Shown: positions 7,850 through 16,132 of the stretch, piece after piece
Numbering within the stretch: position 1 is the first letter of the stretch
How the letters are laid out: every line of letters starts with the position of its first letter
NCBI GenBank assembly: GCA_030524805.1
Contig: JAUNFY010000011.1
Coordinates: forward strand, 1-56,774
Source of the DNA: Bacteroidales bacterium
GTDB lineage: Bacteria; Bacteroidota; Bacteroidia; Bacteroidales; Muribaculaceae
DNA length: 56,774 bases
Direction: 5' to 3'
Translations under genes and position numbers: made by a program
Notes under the pieces: model-generated
Databases searched by the model: none
The model's input: the letters and a program-made list of their open reading frames with translations, nothing else
What the model was told of the DNA's origin: nothing

Positions 7850-8620
7850 ATGAATAGAATCAGATTATCCATAATGGTCGCGATGTCAGTAGTCCTCGGA
7901 GCCTGTACTGCCACAAATAAATCGGCCGACGGTGAGGGGAACATCAATACTGCCACTGCCTCATTGCAAGGAGAATGGTGTCTTGATTCCTATCGCATAG
8001 ACTGCGAGTCAACGCAATTTACCGCGACATCAGATTATGAGTTGACATTCAATGAAAAGGACAAGACATTCAGTCTTTCCACCGACTGCAACATGATTAA
8101 CGGTGAGTTTGTAATCGCTGACGATACCATCCGATTCAAAAACTTATTTGTCACCGAGATGGCTTGCGACAATATGGTTGTGGAGCAGAACATGCTGCGT
8201 CTTCTCAACGACTCCACAGCCTATGCAATTAGCCATGGCGATACACTGACATTCACAGCTCCATATATAGGCTCTGCAATATTTATCAAACATGATGTGG
8301 TAGTCTGGCGGAATTTTATCGGGGAGTACATTGACCCCAATGATGGCTCAACCCTTCAAATAGGTAAAAGTTCTGATCCGAAATTAAATATAAAAGTGTG
8401 CTTGTTCAGGCTGACAGATATTGATTGCGGTATTGGTGAGGTTTCCGATGGAGCATTGACTTTCACCGCTGCAGATGCTGCCGGCAACCCTATAAAAGGC
8501 AATATTACTCTCGAAGGCGATACTGCCACTTTAGTTTTCACTGAATCAACATGGGAGTATCTGCCCGATGGCTCGACCCGTCGGTTCAAGCGGGTTGCGC
8601 AAACCATGATTCAAGAGTGA
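7850..8620 (+). CDS. META-domain lipoprotein (HslJ-like)
   Basis: A 256-residue lipoprotein. The signal peptide ends in the lipobox VLGAC with Cys19. A META domain follows (about 40-140) with the typical LQGEWCLDSY start, the DCNMINGEF turn and the motif VTEMACDNMVVEQNMLRLL. The second half (about 145-256) is a beta-rich region without a named family. META/HslJ proteins are linked to heat and novobiocin tolerance in enterics and are found in the envelope. It starts 13 bases after the small membrane protein. A two-META paralogue is encoded at 16780-17559. Confidence 0.85.
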   Translation: MNRIRLSIMVAMSVVLGACTATNKSADGEGNINTATASLQGEWCLDSYRIDCESTQFTATSDYELTFNEKDKTFSLSTDCNMINGEFVIADDTIRFKNLFVTEMACDNMVVEQNMLRLLNDSTAYAISHGDTLTFTAPYIGSAIFIKHDVVVWRNFIGEYIDPNDGSTLQIGKSSDPKLNIKVCLFRLTDIDCGIGEVSDGALTFTAADAAGNPIKGNITLEGDTATLVFTESTWEYLPDGSTRRFKRVAQTMIQE

Positions 8621-8643
8621 TCTTCAGTAAAAGGCAAAACAGC

Positions 8644-9132
8644 ATGAAGAAAATTCTCGTAATTGGTTGTCCCGGGTCCGGGAAGAGTACATTTGCAAGG
8701 AGACTTTCGGCAAAGACTCGTCTGCCTCTTCATTATCTGGATATGATATGGCATCGTCCGGATAAGACTACTGTGGGAAGAGAGGCATTTGTCGAAGAAC
8801 TGAACAAAATAATCAAAGGCGACGAATGGATAATCGACGGCACGTATCTCCATACATTGCCATTGAGGCTTGAACATTGCGACACTGTTGTGCTGTTCGA
8901 CATTCCGTTGGAACTCTGTCTTGAAGGAGCTCGCCATAGAATTGGCAAACCTCGCGAGGATATGCCCTGGATAGAAACAGAATTGGATCAGGAATTCCAT
9001 CAGTGGATAGTCGATTTCCCGAACAAGCAGATGCCTGTTATCAACGGCCTGCTTTCATTGTATGGCCAAACACGTACTATCATAAGATTGAAGTCACATG
9101 AAGACGCGGATAGCTTGATCAACTCCATGTAA
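8644..9132 (+). CDS. Small P-loop NTPase (adenylate kinase/FlaR-like)
   Basis: A 162-residue protein beginning MKKILVIGCPGSGKSTFAR, with the Walker A P-loop at residues 8-16. HYLDMIWHRPDK and EWIIDGTYLHTLPLRLEHCDTVVLFDIP follow, as in the FlaR/topology-modulation group of adenylate-kinase-like proteins. These probably phosphorylate a small molecule; the substrate is unknown. The start at 8644 is chosen because the P-loop begins directly after it. A longer in-frame extension from 8551 would overlap the META gene and has no family support. Confidence 0.82.
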   Translation: MKKILVIGCPGSGKSTFARRLSAKTRLPLHYLDMIWHRPDKTTVGREAFVEELNKIIKGDEWIIDGTYLHTLPLRLEHCDTVVLFDIPLELCLEGARHRIGKPREDMPWIETELDQEFHQWIVDFPNKQMPVINGLLSLYGQTRTIIRLKSHEDADSLINSM

Positions 9133-9234
9133 AGTGTGAGAAAGAACGCGAAACAGGCTGCGTCATGGTATGCCAAGGCGAAGGAACTGGAAGCAGATTC
9201 AAAAACATGTTGATAACTATGAGATATTAAGACA

Positions 9235-9607
9235 CCGTCTCATAAAATTTCAGAAGCCCCTGGGGCGGTTTTGGGCAAGCGATTTTCGCGTGTCGAGGAG
9301 GGAGCGATGCGGGCATCGTGACTGACGAGACATGGCGAAAAGCGCCGTCCAAAACCGGGCAGAGGTAACTTTTGTTGAGACCTCTTAACGAATTTCTGAG
9401 ATTTGATGACACGGTAGTTAAACATTAATAATAATTACTAAATTTAAAATGTAACCTCGTATCTTGAAAAAAGTTACCCTTTGTCTCGCTTGCTTGGGCG
9501 CTTTTTGCCCTTTGGCTCAATCGCATAGCTCGCTATGCTCAATCGCCTGCATGGCCAAAATCACTCCAAGCCAGCAATCCCAGGGATACTGAAATTTTAT
9601 GAGACGG
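9235..9607. mobile_element. MITE-like element A with 19-bp terminal inverted repeats
   Basis: The ends CCGTCTCATAAAATTTCAG (9235-9253) and its exact reverse complement (9589-9607) form perfect 19-bp inverted repeats that continue imperfectly to a CCTGGG block. Inside is a long nested hairpin (9266-9357): CGGTTTTGG/CCAAAACCG outside, a GCG-TTTTCGC/GCGAAAA-CGC middle, and the core GGAGCGATGCGGGCATCG at 9301-9318. A second palindrome, GCATAGC/GCTATGC, lies near 9525-9540. No transposase is present and no target duplication is evident. The stretch 9133-9234 before it has no gene. The core recurs in element B (32554-32755). Confidence 0.6.
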
Positions 9608-9616
9608 GATCTAAGT

Positions 9617-10108
9617 ATGGATAATATTTTACAAATTGTGAAGGCACACTTGCCTCAAGCGGGAACGGAGTTAAGCATATACACTTTTTTATCCTCGGAT
9701 GCCCTTTGGCTTGGCAAACTGAAATCACAACGCTCTTTTGTTGCCGTGGCGGAAGATACAATACTCGGATTGTACATTGTCGTGATGGATGACGGTTCGG
9801 TTCATTTGCTGGAATTACCTGACGAAAGGAAACTCTACGACCTGTCTGATCTCGACGAAGACCATATCATAGGATATTGCTCCACCAGCTTTCTCGCTTT
9901 CATGGAAATCATGAATCTGTACATGGAAGCGGAAAGACGTCTTGCAGATCTTGAACCCGCTGTAGAGACAGATGTATTCGAGACAGAATGTGAGAAAGCG
10001 GAAGCCGAACTCCGCCGGAAAGTTGATGAAATAGATTCAACAGCCATAGAAGATCCGGAAGGACTATGGAGCACGATGATTGAAGAAATGGGAGCCGGTA
10101 TTTGCTGA
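9617..10108 (+). CDS. Hypothetical acidic protein
   Basis: A 163-residue soluble protein from the ATG at 9617. It has a mixed alpha/beta N-terminus (LSIYTFLSSDALWLGKL, FVAVAEDTILGLYIVVMDDGSVHLLEL) and a strongly acidic, helical C-terminus (about 105-155, EAERRLADLEPAVET). It resembles in general form SMI1/SUKH-type immunity proteins, but no signature is clear. An ATG at 9600 lies inside the terminal repeat of element A and is in frame, adding six residues; I prefer 9617. It is followed 27 bases later by a tautomerase gene. Confidence 0.6.
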   Translation: MDNILQIVKAHLPQAGTELSIYTFLSSDALWLGKLKSQRSFVAVAEDTILGLYIVVMDDGSVHLLELPDERKLYDLSDLDEDHIIGYCSTSFLAFMEIMNLYMEAERRLADLEPAVETDVFETECEKAEAELRRKVDEIDSTAIEDPEGLWSTMIEEMGAGIC

Positions 10109-10135
10109 TTACTAACTATCTAAGAATAACATACT

Positions 10136-10336
10136 ATGCCCTACATATCCATTGAAAGCGGAAAACTAACCGCTGAGCAAAAGAAAGAATTGATTGAACG
10201 CCTCACGGCCACAACCTCAGAGATAACCCATATCCCGGAGCAATTCTTCACTGTAACCATCAAGGAACTCCCCGATGAGAATTTCAGTATCGGCGGCAAA
10301 TCAATCAATGAAATAAAGCGTGATTACAGACCATGA
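10136..10336 (+). CDS. 4-oxalocrotonate tautomerase family protein
   Basis: A 66-residue protein starting MPYISIESGKL. After removal of the initiator Met, Pro1 is the catalytic base of the tautomerase superfamily. The length and the ELIERLTATTSEI helix and FTVTIKELPDENFSIGGK strand fit the small hexameric 4-OT type. The substrate is unknown. Its stop overlaps the ATG of the next gene (ATGA), so the acetyltransferase is translationally coupled. Confidence 0.88.
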   Translation: MPYISIESGKLTAEQKKELIERLTATTSEITHIPEQFFTVTIKELPDENFSIGGKSINEIKRDYRP

Positions 10337-10863
10337 ACGTGCGATTGAGAGAATTTCATCCGGCTGACGCAAATATTATTGCCGGATGGCTGAAAAGCGA
10401 GTATCAAATGCGTCAATGGTGTGCCGACAGGTATTCGCGTTACCCTGTCACGGCTAATGATATTAACTCATTTCATGACAAATTCATAGACAGACATTCA
10501 TCAATCGCTCTTACTATGGTTGATGCCGCCGAAGTCATTGGTTATATAACACTCAGAAAACCAACCCCTGAAAATTCAGAATGGCGACTTGGATTCGTAA
10601 TAGTTGATGATGCAAAGCGAGGTCTCGGATTGGGTAAAAAACTTGTCGGCATGGCGGTTGATTATGCCCACAAAGAATTAGATGCGACTAAAGTATCGCT
10701 TGGTGTATTTGAAAATAATCCATCTGCAATACATTGTTATGAAGCTGCGGGATTCAAGCAAATTCAAAAAGAAGAGACTGAAAGCTACACTTGCCTCGGT
10801 GAGATTTGGTATTGTATAGAAATGGAGTTTGTTGAGTCTCAACAAATACATGATTTTCTATAA
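10333..10863 (+). CDS. GNAT family N-acetyltransferase
   Basis: A 176-residue protein with a GNAT fold: N-terminal MNVRLREFHPADANIIAGWL, central VIGYITLRK strand, WRLGFVIVDDAKRGLGLGKKLV with the acetyl-CoA pyrophosphate loop at about 95-103, and the C-terminal GVFENNPSAIHCYEAAGFK, typical of RimJ/RimL-like enzymes. It acetylates an amino group of an unknown substrate. It overlaps the tautomerase gene by four bases and is followed 22 bases later by the flavodoxin-fold gene. Confidence 0.88.
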   Translation: MNVRLREFHPADANIIAGWLKSEYQMRQWCADRYSRYPVTANDINSFHDKFIDRHSSIALTMVDAAEVIGYITLRKPTPENSEWRLGFVIVDDAKRGLGLGKKLVGMAVDYAHKELDATKVSLGVFENNPSAIHCYEAAGFKQIQKEETESYTCLGEIWYCIEMEFVESQQIHDFL

Positions 10864-10885
10864 TGGATAAACTGACAAAATCTAT

Positions 10886-11461
10886 ATGAAAGTAATAGGT
10901 ATTAACGGCAGTTCCCACAAAGAAGGCAACACTACGATAATAATCAATACGGTTTTTGAGGAATTGAGTAAGGCCGGTATTGAAACGGAACTGATTCAGT
11001 TGGCGGATATTGATATTCAACCGTGTCGCGCTTGTTTCGCTTGCAAGGACAAGAAAAACTGCGTTTTCAGAGGTGATGGTTTCAACGATGTGTTTAACCG
11101 CATGGTTGAAGCCGATGGCATCATACTTGGCTCTCCGGTATATTCCGCTGACGTATCGTCAAAAATGAAAGCCTTTCTTGACCGTGGCGGTGTTGTAGTT
11201 GCTACCAATCCCGGATTATTGAAGCATAAAGTGGGGGCTTCTGTTGCTGCTGTTCGCCGTGCAGGAGGTATGACTGCCGTAGATACGATGAATCATTTTA
11301 TGCTTAACAAAGAAATGATAGTGGTTGGCTCCACATACTGGAATATGGCTTATGGCAGAGAGATTGGCGATGTCCTCAATGATGAAGAGGGAATGGCAAA
11401 TATGCGTAATCTCGGACAAAATATGGCATCACTTCTCAAAAGATTAGATAAACAAGGGTAA
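10886..11461 (+). CDS. Flavodoxin-fold NAD(P)H-dependent FMN reductase
   Basis: A 191-residue protein with the FMN phosphate loop GSSHKEGNT (residues 8-16) and the SPVYSADVSSKMKAFLDR flavin-binding segment of the NADPH-dependent FMN reductase/iron-sulfur flavoprotein family. Four cysteines, C47, C50, C53 and C59, form the compact cluster motif of iron-sulfur flavoproteins, so it may carry a [4Fe-4S] centre and act in electron transfer or quinone/oxygen detoxification. It is followed three bases later by an AraC-type regulator. Confidence 0.86.
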   Translation: MKVIGINGSSHKEGNTTIIINTVFEELSKAGIETELIQLADIDIQPCRACFACKDKKNCVFRGDGFNDVFNRMVEADGIILGSPVYSADVSSKMKAFLDRGGVVVATNPGLLKHKVGASVAAVRRAGGMTAVDTMNHFMLNKEMIVVGSTYWNMAYGREIGDVLNDEEGMANMRNLGQNMASLLKRLDKQG

Positions 11462-11464
11462 GAG

Positions 11465-12262
11465 ATGAGCATATTTAGATATTTCTTACCTTGCGTGAGG
11501 CTACAGCCATTTATCCGCTACTATTGGATACTAAACGGCGATGAAAAGCTGGATACTCTGACATTTCCAATCGGATGTCCGCAGCTGATTTTTCATCGTC
11601 GCAGTCGGTTTTATATTCCTGAGTTGGAGGCTGAACAGGCAAGATTTTCCATTAGCGGCCAGGTCAATTTCCCGGCAAGGATTCAATCATCGGGCGATGT
11701 TGAAACCGTTGTCGTTGTGTTCCATCCTCACGCCATCGGCACAATGTTTAATATTCCGGTTTCATCATTCTACAATCAGGAGATCGACGGCTATTCTCTC
11801 GGCGACAAAAGTCTTAATATCCTTGCCGATGATGTGCTTAATGCAGATGATGCGGCCGAGGCCATCAAACTAATTGAGCAGTGGTTGTTGTTAAGATTGG
11901 CAGAGCCTGGGATTTACAATTTCAAAAGAGTGGGCGCATCGCTTAAACATTTGTTCCTTGATAATGCCATCAGTGTGGAGAGTATGGCGCAACTCGCTTG
12001 CCTGAGCCGGAAGCAGTATGAGCGGGTGTTTTTCAATGCCGTCGGAATGAAGCCAAAGGAATATTCCAATGTAGCACGCTTTCAGAAATCGCTGTGGCTT
12101 ATGCAGACGGGCAACCGCGATTTTGCCGACATTGCCTATTCATGCGGATACGCCGACCAGTCGCATTTTATCCGGGAGTGCCGCCGCTATTCAGGAACCA
12201 CTCCGGCAGAATTGTTGAAAATCCAACCTATATATTCCGATCTGTTTGCCTCGCCTTTCTGA
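11465..12262 (+). CDS. AraC-family transcriptional regulator
   Basis: A 265-residue protein. The N-terminus (IFRYFLPCVRLQPFIRYYWIL, TFPIGCPQLIFHR) matches the DUF6597-like sensory domain of many Bacteroidota AraC proteins. The C-terminal two helix-turn-helix units (about 165-255) include MAQLACLSRKQYERVFFNAVG and FADIAYSCGYADQSHFIREC followed by YSGTTPAELL. It starts three bases after the flavodoxin-fold gene and likely controls it or the acetyltransferase next door. Confidence 0.9.
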   Translation: MSIFRYFLPCVRLQPFIRYYWILNGDEKLDTLTFPIGCPQLIFHRRSRFYIPELEAEQARFSISGQVNFPARIQSSGDVETVVVVFHPHAIGTMFNIPVSSFYNQEIDGYSLGDKSLNILADDVLNADDAAEAIKLIEQWLLLRLAEPGIYNFKRVGASLKHLFLDNAISVESMAQLACLSRKQYERVFFNAVGMKPKEYSNVARFQKSLWLMQTGNRDFADIAYSCGYADQSHFIRECRRYSGTTPAELLKIQPIYSDLFASPF

Positions 12263-12300
12263 ATGTCTCTTTTCTTCTATCGGAAGCAACGGCAATGTGC

Positions 12301-12308
12301 TAACTTTG
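12301..12308 (+). promoter_or_regulatory. -7 motif before the CatA-like gene
   Basis: TAACTTTG followed by C matches the Bacteroidales -7 consensus. Only nine bases separate it from the ATG at 12318, so the message would have almost no leader. A matching TTG at the -33 position is not clear. Confidence 0.5.
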
Positions 12309-12317
12309 CCGTAAAAA

Positions 12318-12935
12318 ATGATAGAAGTAAACCCGAAGGAAACCACGAGGGCCTATGCCTTCGAGATGTGGATGAACGCACCAATGCCTATGGTGACGTT
12401 CTTCAAAACACTCGATGTCACCCGATTATTGAAAATCAGCCGCAGGCGTGGACTTAAATTCAATATGCTGATGTGCTGGTGTGTCGGGCGGGCCGCATCG
12501 CAGATAAAGGAGTTTCGGATGCTCCCGGTCAATGGCAAACTTATTGAGTATGACTCTCTCGCCGTCAATACCATAGTAGCAAACAGTCACGGCGAAGTCA
12601 GTTCGTGTGATGTGCCATTTTCAGATAATATGGAGATATTCAATTCCGATTATCTGCGCCTTACCCGACAAGTGGCTGAAAGCTGCGAAAACCACGATTT
12701 GCCCGACAGTATGGTGATCGGCACCTCCGCACTCGCCCGATACGATATTGACGGAGCAGTGGGAATGTACAGCGGCATCTTCAACAACCCGTTCATGATA
12801 TGGGGCAAATACAGAAAACGCCTGTTCAAAACCACCCTGACGGTTTCATTCCAATTCCACCATACTCAAATGGACGGAGCACACGCAGCCCGCTTCCTTG
12901 ATTTATTACAACGGGAAATTAACGCTATCCACTGA
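12318..12935 (+). CDS. CatA-like O-acetyltransferase
   Basis: A 205-residue protein of the chloramphenicol acetyltransferase fold. The catalytic HHxxxDG motif is present as HHTQMDG (catalytic His at 182, structural Asp at 186). It also has the FKTLDVTRLLKISRRRGLKFNMLMCW start and NNPFMIWGKYRKRLFKTTLTVSFQFHH. Bacteroidales chromosomes carry such CatA-like enzymes without known chloramphenicol resistance, so the natural acceptor is uncertain and resistance cannot be assumed. The gene is followed by a strong hairpin. Confidence 0.85.
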   Translation: MIEVNPKETTRAYAFEMWMNAPMPMVTFFKTLDVTRLLKISRRRGLKFNMLMCWCVGRAASQIKEFRMLPVNGKLIEYDSLAVNTIVANSHGEVSSCDVPFSDNMEIFNSDYLRLTRQVAESCENHDLPDSMVIGTSALARYDIDGAVGMYSGIFNNPFMIWGKYRKRLFKTTLTVSFQFHHTQMDGAHAARFLDLLQREINAIH

Positions 12936-12957
12936 TATTGCATTATGTATCAGATAA

Positions 12958-12994
12958 GCCGACAGTCACGGACGTAACATCCGTAACTGTCGGC
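12958..12994 (+). terminator. Terminator of the CatA-like gene
   Basis: Two nested perfect stems (GCCGACAGT/ACTGTCGGC outside, CGGA/TCCG inside) are followed by ATAATTTTAAG. Confidence 0.75.
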
Positions 12995-13102
12995 ATAATT
13001 TTAAGTCATATCCGTGATTCTGCGTAATAGGACGGTTAATCACGACGAAAAGATAAATGGCAAAGAAACTAAAATGACTGTGATATTGACAGGGAAGGAG
13101 GT

Positions 13103-13483
13103 ATGGAAATGTTCAATAAAATAGTATCGGCACAGGTCAAGCTTCTGCGATTCGCCGTGCTCCCCGGTATCCTTGGAGGACTCGCCTGCTTTATTGGGCC
13201 GCCCCATCATGCCCTTATCAAAGCGTCGATAGGAGCAGTTCTCGGTTTCGCTATTCAGCATCGTTATCTGCTACCGGCTATAAACCTAAAAGCCGCCCCG
13301 AACCATTCGATAAGATTTTTGAAGAGAAAGAATAAAAAATCCCTTCCTGTATCATTATCTGAAACACCTTGTAGCTACTTTTGCGATTGCAAACGCATCT
13401 CCGGATTTGCATCGAAAATGATGAAGCATCCCAACTGCATTGAGAGTAACGCTGCATTCTTTAAGATCCTGATACCGGGATAA
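13103..13483 (+). CDS. Possible small membrane protein
   Basis: A 126-codon frame. The first 60 residues look protein-like, with a hydrophobic segment LLRFAVLPGILGGLACFIG and a second, ASIGAVLGFAIQHRYLLPAI. AAGGAGG stands just before the ATG. The last 60 residues look less natural, so the real gene may be shorter, shifted or decayed. It is not assigned to any family. Confidence 0.3.
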   Translation: MEMFNKIVSAQVKLLRFAVLPGILGGLACFIGPPHHALIKASIGAVLGFAIQHRYLLPAINLKAAPNHSIRFLKRKNKKSLPVSLSETPCSYFCDCKRISGFASKMMKHPNCIESNAAFFKILIPG

Positions 13484-13563
13484 ACCAAATACCAAAACCG
13501 TAACAAAACTAACAGAAAAACCACTACCGGCACAATATTATATCACCCGTCCGCTCTACGACA

Positions 13564-13646
13564 GGTGGCAGCCCCACCCACCCCGCTGCCACCACGTTGC
13601 AGAGTGTTGACTCAGCTATTAAACGATCGAGTCAATGTTTTTTTTA
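13564..13646 (+). terminator. Two successive hairpins in a gene-free stretch
   Basis: GGTGGCAG/CTGCCACC (13564-13593) and TTGACTC/GAGTCAA (13607-13635) are followed by a run of T residues at 13637-13645. The second is a plausible intrinsic terminator. The rest of 13484-13770 is AT-rich and shows no gene. Confidence 0.5.
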
Positions 13647-13770
13647 ATTGTTGTGAGGTATTTTCAAAAATAATTATTAACTTTACAAAAAAATATTCAA
13701 TAAAGATGACATAAATAACCATTCCATTTTTTGAACAATCAATCATAAATCATTCCATTAAATACTAAAA

Positions 13771-13908
13771 ATGAAAACTATAGTTTTAGGCGCAGGCGTC
13801 GACGCCAATATAGGAATACCCCTTACCGGTGAGCTTATTCCTAAGCTCGCTGAATTTGCCTCGACTGACGGGGGTGAACTAACCGGATGCGGAGGGGAAC
13901 GACTATGA
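13771..13908 (+). pseudogene. 5' remnant of a SIR2-like gene
   Basis: A frame of 45 codons starts MKTIVLGAGVDANIGIPLTG and continues ELIPKLAEF. This is the characteristic N-terminus of Bacteroidales SIR2-like proteins (Rossmann GAGV/ANIG nucleotide-binding start). The full family is 250 residues or more, often NAD-consuming defence proteins. Here the frame ends after 45 codons and no continuation follows before the MFS gene, so only the head of the gene remains. A TAACTTTA motif stands about 90 bases upstream. Confidence 0.6.
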
Positions 13909-13926
13909 TTCTTCAGAAATATTTAG

Positions 13927-13934
13927 TAACTTTG
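13927..13934 (+). promoter_or_regulatory. -7 motif before the MFS gene
   Basis: TAACTTTG followed by C matches the Bacteroidales -7 consensus 114 bases before the MFS start. It implies a leader of about 105 bases for the fsr-like gene. No TTG is seen at the expected -33 distance. Confidence 0.45.
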
Positions 13935-14048
13935 CAGGCGGAAAGGCGCCGGCCTTTGCCTAAATTTGGCTAATGGAGATGCGCCTGGTTCATTTTCCTA
14001 TTGAAAATCTGAGGTATAATTAGATTCGTAATCAAATTCTACACGTCA

Positions 14049-15254
14049 ATGCCCACATTTCTGTCTAAACTTAAAAACATATCAAAGGAGGCTACCTTCC
14101 CGGTCCTCATCGCGCTGTGCGCCGTGCATTGCTTCAACGATCTGCTGCAGTCGGTGGTGTCGGCCGTCTATCCCATGCTCAAAGACGACCTCAACCTCTC
14201 ATTCGGCCAGATCGGTCTTATCACGTTGGTCTATCAGATATCGTCATCGGTGTTCCAACCCGTTGTCGGCCTCGCCTTCGACAAGCGTCCCTTTGTCGGG
14301 AGCCTCCCGATGGGCATGGTCTTCTCCTCCCTGGGCATCATCCTCTTCGCGTGGTCTATGTCGATGGCTACGGTGCTCGTGAGCGTGTTTCTGGTGGGGC
14401 TTGGCTCGTCGACCCTCCACCCCGAGGCATCGCGCATCACCTCCCTCGCCAGCCACGGCCGCCGCGGATTCGCCCAGTCGATATTTCAGGTTGGCGGCAA
14501 CCTGGGCAGCTCCATCGGACCGCTGCTCGTGGCCTTCATCGTGGCTCCCCACGGACGCCGCTACATAGCGTGGTTTCTGATAGTGGCGGCTGCCGCCTTC
14601 ATTTCCATGCGATCCATCTGCCGCTGGTATTCAGGCTATCTCGCCGAAACCCGCGCGCATGCCGCCAGCGCCTCTCCGCGCCTCCCCCGCCCTCTCAGCA
14701 CTCCCCTCACCATCTTCACCATCGGCGTGGTCATGATCCTGATTTTCTCGAAATACATCTACATGGCGTCGCTCACCAACTACTATACGTTCTATCTCAT
14801 CGACCGCTTCGGCATCAGCATCAAGACCTCGCAGATATTGCTCTTCGTGTTTCTGGCTGCCACAGCCATCGGCACCCTCGTGGGAGGCCCTGTCGGCGAC
14901 CGCTATGGCCGCAAGCCAGTGATCTGGGCGTCCATCCTTGGCGCCGCCCCCTTCAGCATGGCGATGCCGCATTGCGGCCTCACGCTCACCGTTGTGATGA
15001 GTTTCGGCGCCGGATTCATGCTTGCATCGGCATTCCCGGCCATACTTCTCTACACGCAGGAATTGCTACCCAACAAACTCGGCCTCGTGTCGGGGCTCTT
15101 CTTCGGTTTCGCCTTCGGAGTGGCCGGAGTGGCGGCCGCCATCCTCGGCCATTTTGCCGATACCTACAGCATAGAGGCCGTCTACAACTTCTGCGCCTAC
15201 ATGCCTCTGCTCGGCCTCATCGCCGTCTTCCTCCCCAACCTCAAATCAAGATAA
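14049..15254 (+). CDS. fsr: MFS transporter, fosmidomycin-resistance (Fsr) type
   Basis: A 401-residue major facilitator with about 12 membrane helices. It follows the E. coli Fsr pattern closely: HCFNDLLQSVVSAVYPML at the start, GQIGLITLVYQISSSVFQPVVG, GLGSSTLHPEASRI, the AQSIFQVGGNLGSSIGPLL block, and GGPVGDRYGRKPVIW between helices in the second half. Fsr exports fosmidomycin-like compounds; the natural substrate is unknown. It is GC-richer than the DNA upstream. The next gene begins four bases after its stop, so they share a message. Confidence 0.88.
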   Translation: MPTFLSKLKNISKEATFPVLIALCAVHCFNDLLQSVVSAVYPMLKDDLNLSFGQIGLITLVYQISSSVFQPVVGLAFDKRPFVGSLPMGMVFSSLGIILFAWSMSMATVLVSVFLVGLGSSTLHPEASRITSLASHGRRGFAQSIFQVGGNLGSSIGPLLVAFIVAPHGRRYIAWFLIVAAAAFISMRSICRWYSGYLAETRAHAASASPRLPRPLSTPLTIFTIGVVMILIFSKYIYMASLTNYYTFYLIDRFGISIKTSQILLFVFLAATAIGTLVGGPVGDRYGRKPVIWASILGAAPFSMAMPHCGLTLTVVMSFGAGFMLASAFPAILLYTQELLPNKLGLVSGLFFGFAFGVAGVAAAILGHFADTYSIEAVYNFCAYMPLLGLIAVFLPNLKSR

Positions 15255-15257
15255 CGC

Positions 15258-16115
15258 ATGCCGATGGAATTCAGAAATCTGAGCGATTGCAGTTTCGACA
15301 CTTTATATAAAGGCTTCGAGCGGGCCTTCGCCGACTATCAGATTCACTTTGAAAAAGAGGAAATCCGCTCCATGCTCCGTCGGCGAGGGTATGATGCCGA
15401 CCTTTCATTCGCTTTTTTCGACAACGGCGAGATCGTAGCCTTTACCCTGAATGGAACTGGAACGTTCGACAGCATACCCACTGCCTACGACACCGGAACC
15501 GGGACCGCGAAAGAATACCGTGGCAAAGGGCTGGCCGGAGAAATCTTCACCCGCGCCATGCCATATCTGAAAGATGCCGGCATCAGGCAATATCTGCTTG
15601 AAGTATTGCACGATAACCATAAGGCCATCGCAGTCTACCGCAATCTAGGATTCGAGACCACACGCCACTTTGATTGCTTCCGTCAGACCATCGACAAGCT
15701 CAACCTCACCGTGCACAACCCGGCTTGCACCATCCGCCCCATCGACCTCAAATCGGTAGCCGACCTGCAGCGTGCATGCGATTTCGCGCCTTCATGGCAA
15801 AACAGCATCGACTCCATCAATCGCGGTCAGGCCGACCTGACCATGCTCGGCGCCTTCATCGGCGACGTCGCCGCAGGACATTGCGTATTTGACTCCGACA
15901 CCGGCGATCTCACCCAGATAGCCGTCCTCCCCGAATTCCGGCGTCGGGGCATAGCCTCGCAATTGCTCCACGAAGCAATCCGCAACATGCGCACCGACTT
16001 CATCAAAGTCCTGAACGTCAGCTCCGCCGACGAGATGCTTCACGCATTCCTCGAAAGCAGGCGCATTGCCCCGGCAAGCAGACAGCTGGAAATGAAATTG
16101 GCTCTCCACGGATAA
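15258..16115 (+). CDS. Tandem GNAT acetyltransferase
   Basis: A 285-residue protein with two GNAT domains. The first (about 1-140) has EYRGKGLAGEIFTRAMPYL and LHDNHKAIAVYRNLGFETTRHF. The second (about 150-285) has IAVLPEFRRRGIASQLLHEAI but a degraded end (FLESRRIAPASRQLEM). In such two-domain proteins usually one half is catalytic; here the first keeps the full motif set. The substrate is unknown. It is co-transcribed with the MFS gene (4-base gap) and is followed after 17 bases by a hypothetical gene. Confidence 0.85.
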   Translation: MPMEFRNLSDCSFDTLYKGFERAFADYQIHFEKEEIRSMLRRRGYDADLSFAFFDNGEIVAFTLNGTGTFDSIPTAYDTGTGTAKEYRGKGLAGEIFTRAMPYLKDAGIRQYLLEVLHDNHKAIAVYRNLGFETTRHFDCFRQTIDKLNLTVHNPACTIRPIDLKSVADLQRACDFAPSWQNSIDSINRGQADLTMLGAFIGDVAAGHCVFDSDTGDLTQIAVLPEFRRRGIASQLLHEAIRNMRTDFIKVLNVSSADEMLHAFLESRRIAPASRQLEMKLALHG

Positions 16116-16132
16116 TCAAATCGTTTGGCATC

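Noticed and set aside
12318-12935. Calling this a chloramphenicol resistance gene
   Set aside because: The HHxxxDG motif shows the fold, but chromosomal CatA-like enzymes of Bacteroidales are not established resistance determinants.
14117-15310. 397-codon frame overlapping the fsr gene
   Set aside because: Arg/His/Pro-rich composition and complete overlap with a recognisable transporter.
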